From positions 310,001 through 374,000 of the forward strand of contig WNNJ02003028.1 of assembly GCA_012934845.2 (NCBI GenBank): a stretch of 64,000 bases of DNA, in the 5' to 3' direction. The DNA is from Pomphorhynchus laevis. Taxonomy: Eukaryota; Acanthocephala; Palaeacanthocephala; Echinorhynchida; Pomphorhynchidae. The notes below the pieces were generated by a model. The model was not told where the DNA came from. It saw only the letters and a program-made list of their open reading frames with translations, and did no database searches. Positions 42,836 through 53,339 of this stretch are shown one piece after another; the stretch's first letter is position 1, and each line of letters starts with the position of its first letter. Made by a program: the position numbers and the translations under genes.

Positions 42836-43130
42836 GGAATAGGAGACGAAACCTCATAACTCAAATCAGCTATCTGAGTCTACGTATTTAATATAATTAT
42901 AAACTAAACAAAACATAATAATGCTAAATCAAAATTTAATAATTAAATAATAAAATAAATAATTGTTTTAAGATTTTCTATAATTTAAATCGACTTAAAA
43001 TAAAAAATTGAAATTTAAAATAAACATCATTTTTATGAATTGACTAATAAATAACAGACGTTGTATCAGAATAAGGATTAGAGGTCATCAGGAGAAACTG
43101 CTATGCTATCAGGTTTCGGCCTCTAATAGT
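42836..43130 (+). repeat. Junction repeat and H-repeat copy 9
   Basis: AGGAATAGGAGACGAAACCTC at 42836 repeats 42439 (26 bp identical), placing an inverted H hairpin half next to the IR2 edge. From about 42880 a plus-strand H unit follows (GAGTCTACGTATTTAATATA, TATGAATTGACTAATAAATAA), with a well-kept hairpin start GGATTAGAGGTC and GGTTTCGGCCTCTA at 43076-43128, cut by the next repeat block. Confidence 0.75.
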
Positions 43131-43320
43131 CAATAGTCAACTTCGCTATTGACTATTATTTATAGTCAATAATAATAGTCAATAGCGAAGAATACACTGA
43201 TTTAGTAACCACTGACAATAGCGAAGTATACACTGATTATAATAGTCAATAGCGAAGTATACACTGATTTAGTATACACTGACAATAACAGAAATAAAAA
43301 AACAGACATTGTATCTTAAT
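43118..43320. repeat. Satellite-like block of ATAGTCAATAGCGAAG words
   Basis: At least four copies of AATAGTCAATAGCGAAGTATACACTGATT-like units, some inverted (CTTCGCTATTGACTATTA at 43142), interleaved with ACACTGAC words. An inverted pair around ATTATTTATAGTCAATAATAAT gives a 25-bp stem. It lies directly at the broken end of the H hairpin. Confidence 0.75.
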
Positions 43321-43534
43321 AAGAATTAGAGGTTATCAGGATGACCTCTAATTCTATCTAGTTAGCCTCTAATCTTTTTTATAGTACATGATATATTAAA
43401 TATTGATCATGCATAAACGATCGTATTTATATTTGTATATCTGTGGTTTTCGATCAGTTAATAGTAGGTTTGCTCAATGATCCGGAATTGTCGTTTGCTT
43501 TCAGCGTTAAAATTAAATACACGGAACGACATCC

Positions 43535-44640
43535 ATTTACATGTATAAAAGATCGTATTTTTATGCAAATTTTCGACATTAAGCTAATTTCATTATCAAG
43601 CATCTAGAAAAATAAAATTAATTAAGTATAAAACACAGCATCCTGTAATATTAAAGCTTATAAGCTTCTTATAAGCTTTCTAAAAATTAAAATTACTCGA
43701 TGACAAAATCAATTTCAAATTGCTGTTTATTAAAAAAAGCCAACTCAGGTGAATGCATGAATTATACATGTATTGCAGCAGCCGTCTACAAAATAGCAGT
43801 CGTCAAGACAATGCTCCATCGAGCCAACATGATTTGCTCCAATAGATATTTGTTCAATGCTAAGGTCATCATAATTAGACAAATGCTGACTAACAATGGT
43901 TACAACTTGCACCTAGTCGACAAAACAATAAAAAACTTAATGCAGTAAATGAACACAAACCAGACAGGCCAAATAAACGATACAAGCAACGGAACAGTTT
44001 TAATTTATCATCAGGCGCTAATGCATTGCAGACATAAGCTACGAGAGATCCAATTGAGAACAATTAAAAACTGCTATCGATTCTACTAAAACCGTTGAAT
44101 TACAGATATTATACAGAATAAAGATGTCACGCCACATACTGATTAAGAATAAGGAGCAAATCAATACCACCAAGTCACATGTTGTGTACCAATTCACATG
44201 TAGTGAAGATGGATGTAGCGCCAGCTAACCAAAATATATTAGTTACACAACCCGGAGATTAAATAATCGATTAACCCAGCACAAATATAAATGGGCCATC
44301 AAACAACACATAAAAAATGAACACGGTAAGATTTCAACCACACAGTTCATCCATGCAAATATAAAGACATCAGAACATTATGGTTCAGTCAACAACCTCT
44401 GAATCTTCAAATCGTTGCTGATTAAGAAAAATCCTGCCATCATCGGAAAAAAGGGTTCGTTCAAACTCTTTGAATTTTTTGAATGACATTACAATCTTAG
44501 AGGGACGGTTATAACTGTCTACATGCTTAGTGAACTTGGGGTCTATCTACCCACATTTTGTGCTTTATGCTTTATTATGTTTTTTGATGTCAAAAATTTG
44601 CATAAATACGATCTTTTAATACATGTCGTTTCATGTATTA
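43535..44640 (+). mobile_element. Penelope-like element fragment with flanking inverted repeats
   Basis: Frame 43700-43948 encodes the end of an RT thumb (KTMLHRANMICSNRYLFN, KVIIIRQMLTNNGYNLHLVD). The next piece, after a stop, leads to HVVYQFTCSEDGCSAS, then YISYTTRRLNNRLTQH, which is the GIY-YIG domain with its Cys insert, then AIKQHIKNEHG and a C-terminal LIKKNPAIIGKKGSFKLFEF at about 44480. About 50 bp at 43535-43590 and 44590-44640 are inverted copies (AAAAGATCGTATTT with AAATACGATCTTTT) and frame the fragment. The RT palm is missing. Broken copy. Confidence 0.75.
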
Positions 44641-44658
44641 AACCATCTGTTGATCAGC

Positions 44659-45917
44659 TTATACCACAAGCGGCGCTTTTTGTATGACGCGACACATGCC
44701 GATATCTATACCTTCTATATGTTCCTGCGTTTTTTAAATTCATATGTGTCGGATGCTTCAAGCATCGACGTTTTCTAATTTAATAAACCTAAATTATTAC
44801 GCCGTGCAATATAAATTTCGGAAGTATATACCAATTGTTTTTAATGCAGGCCTCTTCGTATTGCAGAGGGCCTCTTGTTAATTCGCAAATATTAAAGGGA
44901 CACGTTTATAACTCATGCAAGTAATTTAAGTGTTTGCGGGTTTCGTGTAAAATCGTGGGACACGATTTCAGTAAATAAATTTAGTTCAAGACGATTTTCT
45001 CAGAAATGACGAAAAATGATGTAAAAGATCAGTGAAATATCGCTCGTAATCCTGTTATGAATATTACAGCCGGCTGAAATTTAACATTTTATGGAAACGC
45101 TTTCTCCTGAATCGGAATATCTAATAGAAATAGTACGTTTTATATTGGAGTTTATAAGTTCAAAAATTGAATAGTTCAGAACTTTTTGAAAATAGCACCA
45201 AATGAGTATAATAAAAAGTATATTACTTTTTATTATATAATTAAAAGTAAATTTAAGCTGTTAAGTGGAATATTCATATATAGTTTGGAATGAAGAATAG
45301 CGCTTGTGTTGGGTTCGGGTGTAAGGGGCGAAACCTGAAAACATGACCATTCTATCTAGATAGCCATTGATCGTTTTTATAGTACATGGTAAATTATCTA
45401 TTAATCAGCTTATAAAATATAGGGTTATATAAAAGTCGTTTTAAAGATAAATATATTTCCATCTTTTTATTTTATTTATAGTACAAGATATGTTGCCTCA
45501 GCTAAGTGATCTATTGCCGTATATTGACCTCTGATTTTAATTCTAATTCATTTTCTATTATCTATTAATTAGTTCATAATAATACTTGGATCTAAAATTT
45601 AATTTTTAATGTGTATAGTACAAAATAGTTAATTCAGTTAACTTATTTGGTACGCTTTATCTTGACGTTTTATGCCTGACTACTCTTCGGTTAAGTGCTT
45701 AACTTCCTGATTGTTTAAGTACGAGCTCGACTACCTCTTATTACCTTAAACTTGTTTAAGCGAACTTAATAAATTAGAATAATTCATTAACTTCACAATC
45801 TATTCGTCTGTTTCTAAAAGACAGTTTAAAGGTGCTGGATAATATCTGCATTTTCTTGCTATATTCTTAAAATTTATTTATTTAATCAAAAGTTTCTGAT
45901 TAAATAAATAGCTTCTG
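44659..45917 (-). repeat. Inverted repeat IR1, right arm
   Basis: Mirror of 15816-17074. The inner edge abuts the Penelope fragment and the outer edge is interrupted by a LINE-B fragment. Contains an H-like block with GGGTTCGGGTGTAAGGGGCG at 45310. Confidence 0.9.
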
Positions 45918-46562
45918 CTTCGTTAGAGATAAAGTACGCTAATCTACCCTGATTCTCCGCAACCTCAGTCAAATTCGTAGATTGATCGAATTCCCTTCAT
46001 GTATGACTCTCATATCTTCTCTCATGTTCTCGAGACTTGATTACTGTCTTAGTTTATTTTCCAACTAACCTAAATCCACTATTCTTCCTTATCAACGCAT
46101 CATCAACACAGCCGTCCGAGTTTTCCTCCGTCTTCGTCGTTTTGATCATACTTCCCACTATCTTGTTTCTCTCGATTGCCTACCAATTATTGTCGTGTTC
46201 AAATTCGTCTTCTTATCATTTCTTTTCGCCTTATAACTTATCATACCCCTTCATTTCTCAACCTTCCTTTTCTCGACAATTCTCGTCCTGTTTACTGTTT
46301 CTTGCGTTCCCGTAATTCCATCTTTTACGTCCCAAACTACTCTATCTCTTTTGTCTTCCGCCCTTTCATTGTGGCTTCTTTGCTCTCGTGGAATCATCTG
46401 CCCATTCATATCCGCCACTCAACATCAATGCCGTGCTTCAAACGCCAAATCCAATTCAACGATTAACTAATTAATTTGGGACTTTTGCTGTTCTTTTTTG
46501 TTAGTGGTCATGTAAGCGTGCATCTGGCACGCATTTGCCACGTTAAATTAATTATTATTCTG
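45918..46562 (+). mobile_element. LINE-B 3' fragment inserted in the IR1/IR4 right arm
   Basis: Coding remains of the LINE-B C-terminus (FSSRLDYCLS type, ISFRLITYHTPSFLNLPFLD, RPVYCFLRSRNSIFYVPNYS, WNHLPIHIRHSTS), then the 3' stem GCGTGCATCTGGCACGC and CATTTGCCACGTTAAATTAATTATT. TTCTG occurs on both sides (45913 and 46560), a likely short target-site duplication. On the other arm this site is uninterrupted by LINE-B. Confidence 0.8.
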
Positions 46563-46900
46563 ATTTATCGTTAAGTGTGACCTTCAGAAATTCTTGGCAT
46601 GCTGTTTTTCTAACTCTAAATAACGTGTGTCGTAGAACATTACGACACTAACCGTTTATAAATGGTAATGTCCATGCAGTGAAAATTGTATCTCTTATAG
46701 TGATTACGTTTCATGGAATTACCTTAATAATATTGAGGTACTATTCCCTCCTTTAAAATTTTAATTTTAAAATTCAATTTCTTTGAATTTTAAATATTTT
46801 CAAATTCACTTATACACAATTCCAAATACCAACACACTACGCTTTTAGAATGATGACATTAATAATAATTCTTTATTTAACGTTGCAAATGTGTGTTAGG
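46563..46900 (-). repeat. Inverted repeat IR4, right arm
   Basis: Mirror of 11505-11760. The outermost 35 bp (GCAACGTTAAATAAAG on the minus strand) are the very end of a LINE-B tail, corresponding to the LINE-B 3' fragment beside the left arm. The duplicated block therefore began inside a LINE-B copy. Confidence 0.8.
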
Positions 46901-47009
46901 GAATTCCTTTTATACTCAAAGTAAAATTTATGAAATATTTTAAAATTTACTGATACATATAAGCTATCTACAAATCCGAATCCCGAATGCAAAATCTGGG
47001 AACGTTTCT

Positions 47010-49300
47010 GTGATTATTATTATTAAATACAACAGCAGCAAAAGAGCGTAGAGCTCGTACAGGCTGGGTACAGGGTTAAAAAATATCAATGAAAATCCGA
47101 TTGTTTTAAGTTAGTACATTTTTCAGATTTCTCTTGAAGGACAAAATACTGGAGGCCGAAACCACTTGACTTGGTAGCTTATTCCAGCTTTTCCACGTTC
47201 GGTTGACAATTGTGTTAAATCTTCTTCGTGGACGAATGTGGGTCTTTAACGTGAGGTGATGTCCCCTCAATCTGTTTGAATTTCGAAGTTCGAACAGTTT
47301 GCGACAAACATGTTCCCTCTGCCCTTTTTGAACATTAAGCGCTGTCCACACAAACATTAAATCAGATGACTTTAAAGATTTCTTCACTGTGGTCACACCA
47401 AGTGCGTGAAGTCGAAAAATGAATGAGAGCTTGCGTTGGCTGGGTACAAGATGTGTGGCCTTGCGTAATATGGATTCGTACAGGTTCATCTCTGTCGTAG
47501 TTTGAGGGTGACAGGCAGGTGAAGCGTATCTCATTAAAGATAAGACATAAGCATTGTAAATTAACTTAAAACTGGATGCGTCAAGCTGGCCAATGGTCCT
47601 TCTAATAAGTCCTAAAATTCGACGGCATTTAGCAACTGTGTGACTGGTATGTGGGATGGTCGATAAGCTTCTATTTACGATCACTCCAAGGTCTTGAAAT
47701 TGGAGAACTGTTTCAATTTCTCTTCCGTCAATGGTATATGATGAATTGATGTGTAGATGTCCGATGCGCATATGTTTTGACTTATCGGGGTTTAATACCA
47801 GTCCCCGTTGATTACACCATACCTTAATATTATCAATGTCTCTCTGGAGTATCATTGGATCTCGGCTATCGATTATTGATCGCCAAATTTTCAAGTCGTC
47901 GGCATATAAACCACATGGACTCGAAATAGCTGTAGTAAGCTCGTTGATGTAAATAATGAAGAGCAATGGACTGAGTACCGATCCCTGAGGAACACCGCGT
48001 CCAGGATTTCTTGTTTTTGACATTTGTTTATTAGCCAATACAGTAATCTTCCGATTTCTAAGGAAGGAGTTAATCCAATTAAGGAGGGTTCCTCTGATGC
48101 CGTACTGTTCCAGCGTAATAAGGAGGACATCATAGTATATCCGATCAAATGCTTTGCTGAGGTCGAAAAACAAAACATCAACACTAACTCCAGCCTCGGC
48201 ATATCTGGTCCAATCACTCCTCGCAAGTATGAGGTTTGTGACAGTAGATCTTCCTGGGCGGAAACCATGCTGGTTGTCGCAGAGTACTTGGTTATCTTCT
48301 AGGTGCCCGATGATTCGTTTAAAAAGCAGTTTCTCTAGCACTTTACAAGCAACGCAGGTAAGGCTTATGGGCCGATAGTTGCTTGCTAGATTACGGTCGC
48401 CTTTTTTGTAGATAGGTCGGATTATAGAACATTTCTAATCTGATGGTATACAGCCTGTTGACAAGGAGAAATCGAATATGGTGTGTAAAGGTTCATATAT
48501 TACTGGTGCAAGTTCCCGAAGAAGAATTGGAGGAATATTGTCTGGTCCTGCCGCAATTGATCGTGGTAGCTTTAGAAGTTCGTTAAGAACCTCAAATTTA
48601 TCAAATGGAGTAAATTCGTAACACGGATATTGAGCAGCGGAGAATCTGGGGCAATACTGACAGGTAGGACTCTCTAGCGTGAATTGATCTAGGAAAATAT
48701 TGGCAATTGCTTTGTCATCAGATGTGAGCTCACCGGTTTCCATAAATATAGAGTTAATCTCAGACGTAGTTGATTTTAATGAGCTGATATGTTTGAACAA
48801 TTTACTGGGATATCTTTTTGATGATCGACAAAGATTGGAAACGAAGCACCTGCGTTTATGACGTTTGAGTGCCGTAACTTGATTTCGTAATTCCTTGTAA
48901 TCGGTCCAAGAACAATTCTGTTCTTTGAATTTTTTTGTAAATTTTGTCTCTTGTCTTAATCATTTGTTTAATCTGCGAGTTAAACCAAATGGGAGTTTTG
49001 TAGGATGTGCGCTGACGTTTTAAAGGGGAGAAGTAATTTAGAGCATTGATCAAAGTAGATTTGAAATTTTCCCAGCACTGATCTATGCCAATTTTATATG
49101 GATTAGGCCATTGAATGTTTCGAATAGCTTGCGTCATACTTGCGAAATTCGCTTTGAAGGGATTCAATTCGGGTTTTGCCGAGGGGGCTGTTTTAAAGAG
49201 ACTGACAGAAAGCGCCAGCCTAATGACACAATGATCACTATGATATGAAAATATCATACATTCTTGGTTTTTATAATTTATTAGATATTTCATCGATTGT
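47010..49300 (-). mobile_element. LINE-E, CR1-like LINE (RT half)
   Basis: Runs from the end of an endonuclease at about 49290 (YHSDHCVIRLALSV, with the terminal Asp-His) through the linker and RT to a short 3' UTR ending in a TAA-type microsatellite near 47013 (TTATTATTATTATT on the plus strand), preceded by GAGCTCTACGCTCTTTTGC, as CR1 elements often end. The 5' half is absent. It is the best-kept LINE RT in the window. Confidence 0.85.
47106..49293 (-). pseudogene. LINE-E ORF2 (linker, reverse transcriptase, C-terminal domain)
   Basis: The largest open frame, 48341-47106 (411 codons), covers RT motifs NQHGFRPGRSTVTNL, VLFFDLSKAFDRIYYDVLL, GVPQGSVLSPLLFIIYINEL, the catalytic YADDLKIW, GLVLNPDKSKHM and LGVIVNRSLSTIPHT, then the CR1 C-terminal domain ending WNKLPSQVVSASSILSFK. 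Upstream, in the same frame beyond a single stop at 48435, come KSTTSEINSIF and SIAAGPDNIPPILLREL. A frameshift near 48870 separates it from the endonuclease end. Sequence of this kind (LEKLI..R...HL......QHGF..GRSTVTNLL) is common in trematode CR1 elements. Confidence 0.85.
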
Positions 49301-49469
49301 TTGCATTTTATAAAGGATTTAAATTATTCTAATGTACGCCAGTTGCAGAGACTTCGCCAACTAAAATTGTGACATTTTTAAAAACTTTTAGTGACATTTT
49401 TATAACCCGTTTATGTAACAGTTTTATGTAATTTTTTTTATTAAACTGTAAGTTTCTCGTAGGTCATTA

Positions 49470-49960
49470 AAATAAATGTTGAAGACCGTGACCTGAGGAA
49501 CACCCGAGTGAAACGTCAAGCTGTTGATAAAACTTTATCTAATCGCACAACGAGGGATCGGTCCTCAAGGAATGTCTTAATCCAGTTGCGAATTGCAGTA
49601 GTAACATTGTAATGACGTAATAATGAATCTAGGCGAGTATGCGCAATTGTCAAATGCCTTAGAAAATTTAAATATCACATTAACCGTAAAATCCGAACTA
49701 AGAGCAAGTACCCAATGTTAGCGAGCCTTCAACGAATTAGTTAGGCACGAGCGACCGGGTCAGAAGCCGTGCTGATAATCGTCAAGAATTTGATATAATT
49801 TTAGATGATCACGTATTCTCTTCGCAGAGAATTATGGAGCATCTCCATAATTTCAGAAATAACACTGGTAAGACTAATTGGTCTAAAATCTGAACAAAAA
49901 CATTTAAAGTCATCACACAATTCTTTAGGCTTTAAAAGTATCGTCCAGGATAGCATTGAC
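49470..49960 (-). mobile_element. LINE-F, CR1-like RT scrap
   Basis: In pieces on the minus strand: CSDFRPISLTSVISEIME at about 49900, NFLRHLTIAHTRLDSLLRH, YNVTTAIRNWIKTFLEDRSL near 49590 and RFTRVFLRSRSST at 49490, i.e. RT motifs 2 to 5 up to just before the YADD site, which is missing. Much more decayed than LINE-E. Confidence 0.6.
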
Positions 49961-50690
49961 AAATGGTAAGTGATAACATATCTGCTTTCTGAAAGTGATA
50001 TATAGAAACAAGAACATAAACAAGCGATAACTTAATCTAAGTGACCGCTAAATACATTTTGATAAGAAAAATTCTGTTAATATATTCTGTTTAACATGAC
50101 ACCTAAAATAAAGACTAAGAATAAGTCCTTACCACCATACACAACACTCCAAGTCTAATGTGACACTGACAACTGTGGGGTGTGGACAACAGTCTCAATC
50201 TTAGCTAACGAGCAAGTTTCCTATTCAAATAAAACGTACTAGTGCGGTTATTGCTCTTCCGATATTATCAAGCCTATGATTGAACGCTCCGAACCTAATC
50301 ATCGATTAAACTCTCTTCCTTCTGAACACACCAGCGAGTATCATGTAGCACCAACGGTGAAGTCGCATGAAATATTTCCACACATTTGTGACAGAGGCAA
50401 ACACTAATGTATTGTGGATAGTGATGTTGATTCAACTCATCTAGTGATAAACGACATTTATAGCAGTTCTTACTCAACAAACACCAGTGTACTGGATTGT
50501 AATGCTGGTTCAACTCAACTAGCTGGGAACAACATTTGTAAGACTTATGTATTTTACTCATTACAGAATCATCATTAAACAACATTGTCAATACGAAATG
50601 AAGTCGATGACCAGTGGATTAAGTCTGTCAGCTGTGGAGATGCTGCGGGGTCTGTCTCCAATGTAAATATAAAGAATAAGCTTATCCCAA
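49961..50690. other. Spacer without recognised gene
   Basis: Unique-looking DNA. A pair of related segments (ACACTAATGTATTGTGGATAGTGATGTTGATTCAACTC at 50400 and ACACCAGTGTACTGGATTGTAATGCTGGTTCAACTC at 50480) forms an 80-bp direct tandem repeat. The minus frame 50295-50591 covers it and is Cys/His-rich (CCSQLVELNQHYNP, CLLSKNCYKCRLSLDELNQH, CLCHKCVEIFH), but I do not recognise a domain. Confidence 0.45.
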
Positions 50691-50694
50691 ATTC

Positions 50695-51346
50695 ATGCAA
50701 ATCAGTTTCTGTTTTGAAACTTTTCGAGACCATAATCAAATAGATGATGTTAATTCTGATGGTCGTCGAATGGAGACGGAAACGATGGCAGAGAAATCAT
50801 CTGACCAGGGCTCCCTATATTCCAGCTATCAGTCAGTGCAGTATCAAGTTTTTGGCATTGATCTGGGGGTGACCACATCTGATAATTCAGCGATCGAATC
50901 GCCCCACAACAACTTAAGTCGATTCGTTCTCAACGATAATGTCAAAGCAAGTTGCCCAACGGAGTACGCTTTTTCAAATACTAAACTACAGGAACGTTCA
51001 GATCGACCAAAATGTGTCATCTATGCGAATATACCTGAATCAATATCTGTTAATATTCAACAACGCTTAGATGATGAATTGTTGAATGTAAGAAAAGTGT
51101 TATCACAAATTCTTGCAGTCTTCAAAGGATGTCATTTCTAACGCAAAAGTGGTCTCTTTATTTCGTGTAGACAAAAAGAGCGAAAATATCGACACGCACC
51201 CCAGATTACTTAAGGCTATCTTCACGCACGAATCTACGGCTAACATAGTCTTACATGCTTCATTTCATTTAAGGGGCATCTCAATCCGGATATTGAAAGA
51301 TCTGACATACGATGAACACCAGCGTTTGAAAATTGCCAAGCAATAA
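50695..51346 (+). pseudogene. LINE-D ORF1 (RNA-binding type)
   Basis: Two overlapping frames: 50695-51141, with a Ser-rich start and RPKCVIYANIPESISVNIQQ, and 51113-51346, with KVVSLFRVDKK, THPRLLKAIFTHESTANIVL, FHLRGISIRILKDLTYDEHQ and LKIAKQ. The pattern (VIYGIPES, RVGK, RPRLLK, LRGSSIRILRDLT.EE) is the ORF1 of trematode-type CR1 elements, an RRM-like RNA-binding protein. A frameshift near 51115 separates the halves. Confidence 0.7.
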
Positions 51347-52102
51347 CTTAACAAACGAACCAAAGCAGGGAAGAAAATCTTACAATTCAGAATTTTCAAG
51401 TAGTGCGGCGAAGGACTCGTATTCACTGGGTTCCATTAGAACAAGCGTGAAACTGAGTTATTTGTCCGCTTTCTCAGCGACCTACAATATACTGGAAAAC
51501 ATAGTCTAACCGGTATCTCTCTATAATGTTCTGAGCAGTTTTGAAGATGAACATACTCGTAGTCACTTTAGCTTACAACTAGAATGCTAGTTTTCTCATA
51601 CTTTCCTTTATACTAACGCGCGAAGCCTAATTAATAAAATCTCTGAATTACACGCACCCCAGATTACTTAAGGCTACCGTTACCTACGAATATACGATTA
51701 GCATAGTCCTACAGAGTTCATTTTGTTTAAGGGGTAGTTCAATCCTGACATTGAAAGATCCTGACATACGATGAACACCAGCTTTTGAAAATCGCTATCA
51801 AAAACTTAGCAAACGAACTAAATCAGAAGAGAAAACTCGTACAATGCAGAATTTTCAAGTAGTACGGCAAATGACTCGTATTTACTAGGTTCCATTAGAA
51901 CAAGCGTGAAACTGGGATATTTTGCCGCTTTCTCAGCGATCTACAATATGCTGGAAAACATAGTCCAACCGGCATCTCTGTATAATGTTCTTAGCAGTTT
52001 TGAAAATGAACATATTCGTAGTCACTTTAGTCCACGGTTAGAATGCTATTGTTATCATACTTTCCTATATACTAACGCGCGAAGCCTAGTTAATAAAATC
52101 GA
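51193..52102 (+). repeat. 455-bp tandem duplication inside LINE-D
   Basis: CACGCACCCCAGATTACTTA starts both units (51193 and 51648). The two run in parallel to ACTAACGCGCGAAGCCTA with roughly 10-15 percent differences, so the duplication is not new. It covers the end of ORF1 and the start of the endonuclease region. Confidence 0.85.
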
Positions 52103-52424
52103 TGAATTACGAATTTTAGTTCGGGATACTAGTCCTTTATGTGTGGGAATCACAGAGTCTTGGTTAGTTCTGATATCCTTGATGGCAAAGTTGATATAAA
52201 TTATTTTTCTTCATATCGTGCAAACAAATTTATGTGCAGGGGGAGGTTTTGTTTTGTATGTGCACTCAGGTACTTCAGTCAAGCTGACTGAATCAATTTC
52301 CAAAATTAGTGTAGAAATGTTGTGGTGTAGGATGTAGGAGAGCGATGATACTCCTATTACTATTGGTCTGATATATCGTAGCCCCTCTGCTGATGTCACA
52401 TCGACATTACAAACGGTATTACCA

Positions 52425-52800
52425 TCCACATCCGCATCAAACTCCTCATTCTTCTCGTAACTTTTCTTCTTATCGCTCTCGGCTCCCCATCGTTCATCAA
52501 TCTTCCTTTCTTAGACGACACTCGCCCAACCTCTATATCACTGCGTTCCCGTAATTCCCTTTTATTCTACGTTCCCAATTACTCAAACAACTACGGTCTA
52601 TGATCCATCCTCGTCGCCGCCCCACTCCCCTGGAATCTGCTCTCTCTCGACGTCCACCGCGCTCTCTCATTTATTGCATTCAAATGCCGCCTCCGTACCT
52701 ACCTCCTCGAAACAAGATTTAGATTTTGTTGTTGTGATCATGTAAGCGTGCGCTGGCACTCATTTGCCACGTTAAATAAATCATTTTTTATTACATAACC
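52425..52800 (+). mobile_element. LINE-B 3' fragment inserted in LINE-D
   Basis: Starts at the LINE-B words CCATCCACATCCGCATCAAACTC, keeps the C-terminal coding region in pieces (SLPSFLDDTRPTS type, WNLLSLDVHRALS type) and the 3' stem GCGTGCGCTGGCAC, and ends CACGTTAAATAAATC at about 52788. It splits the LINE-D endonuclease from its linker. Confidence 0.8.
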
Positions 52801-53339
52801 CTCTCTTTCATCTTATCCCTATCTCACCTTCCGAAGTATCATCTGTGGGGTTGTGCTAGTGTGGAACCAGGTTCATTCCGTACTCTATAATTTGCTGATG
52901 CGATTTTCGCCTAGAGTGCGGTCATTTATTGATAAAAACTGTCAACCGTGGTTCGATGGTGAACTACACAAGGCTTTGAACGAGAAAAGGAAGTCATATA
53001 TGGATTTCAAGAAAAAGCTGATCAACTTTGAGATATTCAAAAGAATAAGAAATCGTTTCACTATTCTTAAACGAGTAAAACGCTGTCAATTTGAAAATAA
53101 GCTTGTAGACAAGTTGGTCAGATTCATGCTCCTCCAATCAGATATTGACTTCGTGAAAAAGTGGGCTGAATACAATAACTTGGTGATGAATATATCTAAA
53201 ACATTTAGAGTGTGCATAAAAGGTAGGAAAACATCATATTCATGTTCATTGTATTTTCTTGATGGGAATCTATAGACAATGTTGATCATATTGAGATCAT
53301 ATTGAGATTGTCGATCATATTGGAAGAAAATTTATAAGT

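Larger units (their letters stand above)
50695..53335 (+). mobile_element. LINE-D, CR1-like LINE (rearranged)
   Basis: Order: ORF1 (50695-51346), a 455-bp tandem duplication (51193-51647 and 51648-52102), endonuclease start (TNARSLVNKIDELRILV, CVGITESWL at about 52150, IGLIYRSPSAD at 52370), a LINE-B insertion (52425-52800), linker (PWFDGELHKALNEKRKSYM at 52950), then a jump to the late RT (QSDIDFVKKWAEYNNLVMNI). The RT palm with YADD is deleted. Broken. Confidence 0.75.

Noticed and set aside
2340-43130. Hammerhead ribozyme in the H repeat (antisense CGAAAC...CTGATGACC)
   Set aside because: Both boxes occur and are flanked by a pairing stem, but only about 20 nt lie between GAAA and CTGATGA, too few for two closed stems plus the cleavage site, and several copies change the boxes.
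45290-45400. tRNA-like SINE head (GGGTTCGGGTGTAAGGGG resembles a B box)
   Set aside because: No A box at the right distance and the B-box consensus is poor; other H copies lack it.
15816-45917. The 1.26-kb IR1 arms as terminal inverted repeats of one giant DNA transposon or Polinton
   Set aside because: Nothing between the arms encodes a DNA polymerase, capsid, ATPase or Polinton-type integrase set, the arms contain mixed older repeats, and a third partial copy lies inside. An inverted duplication fits better.
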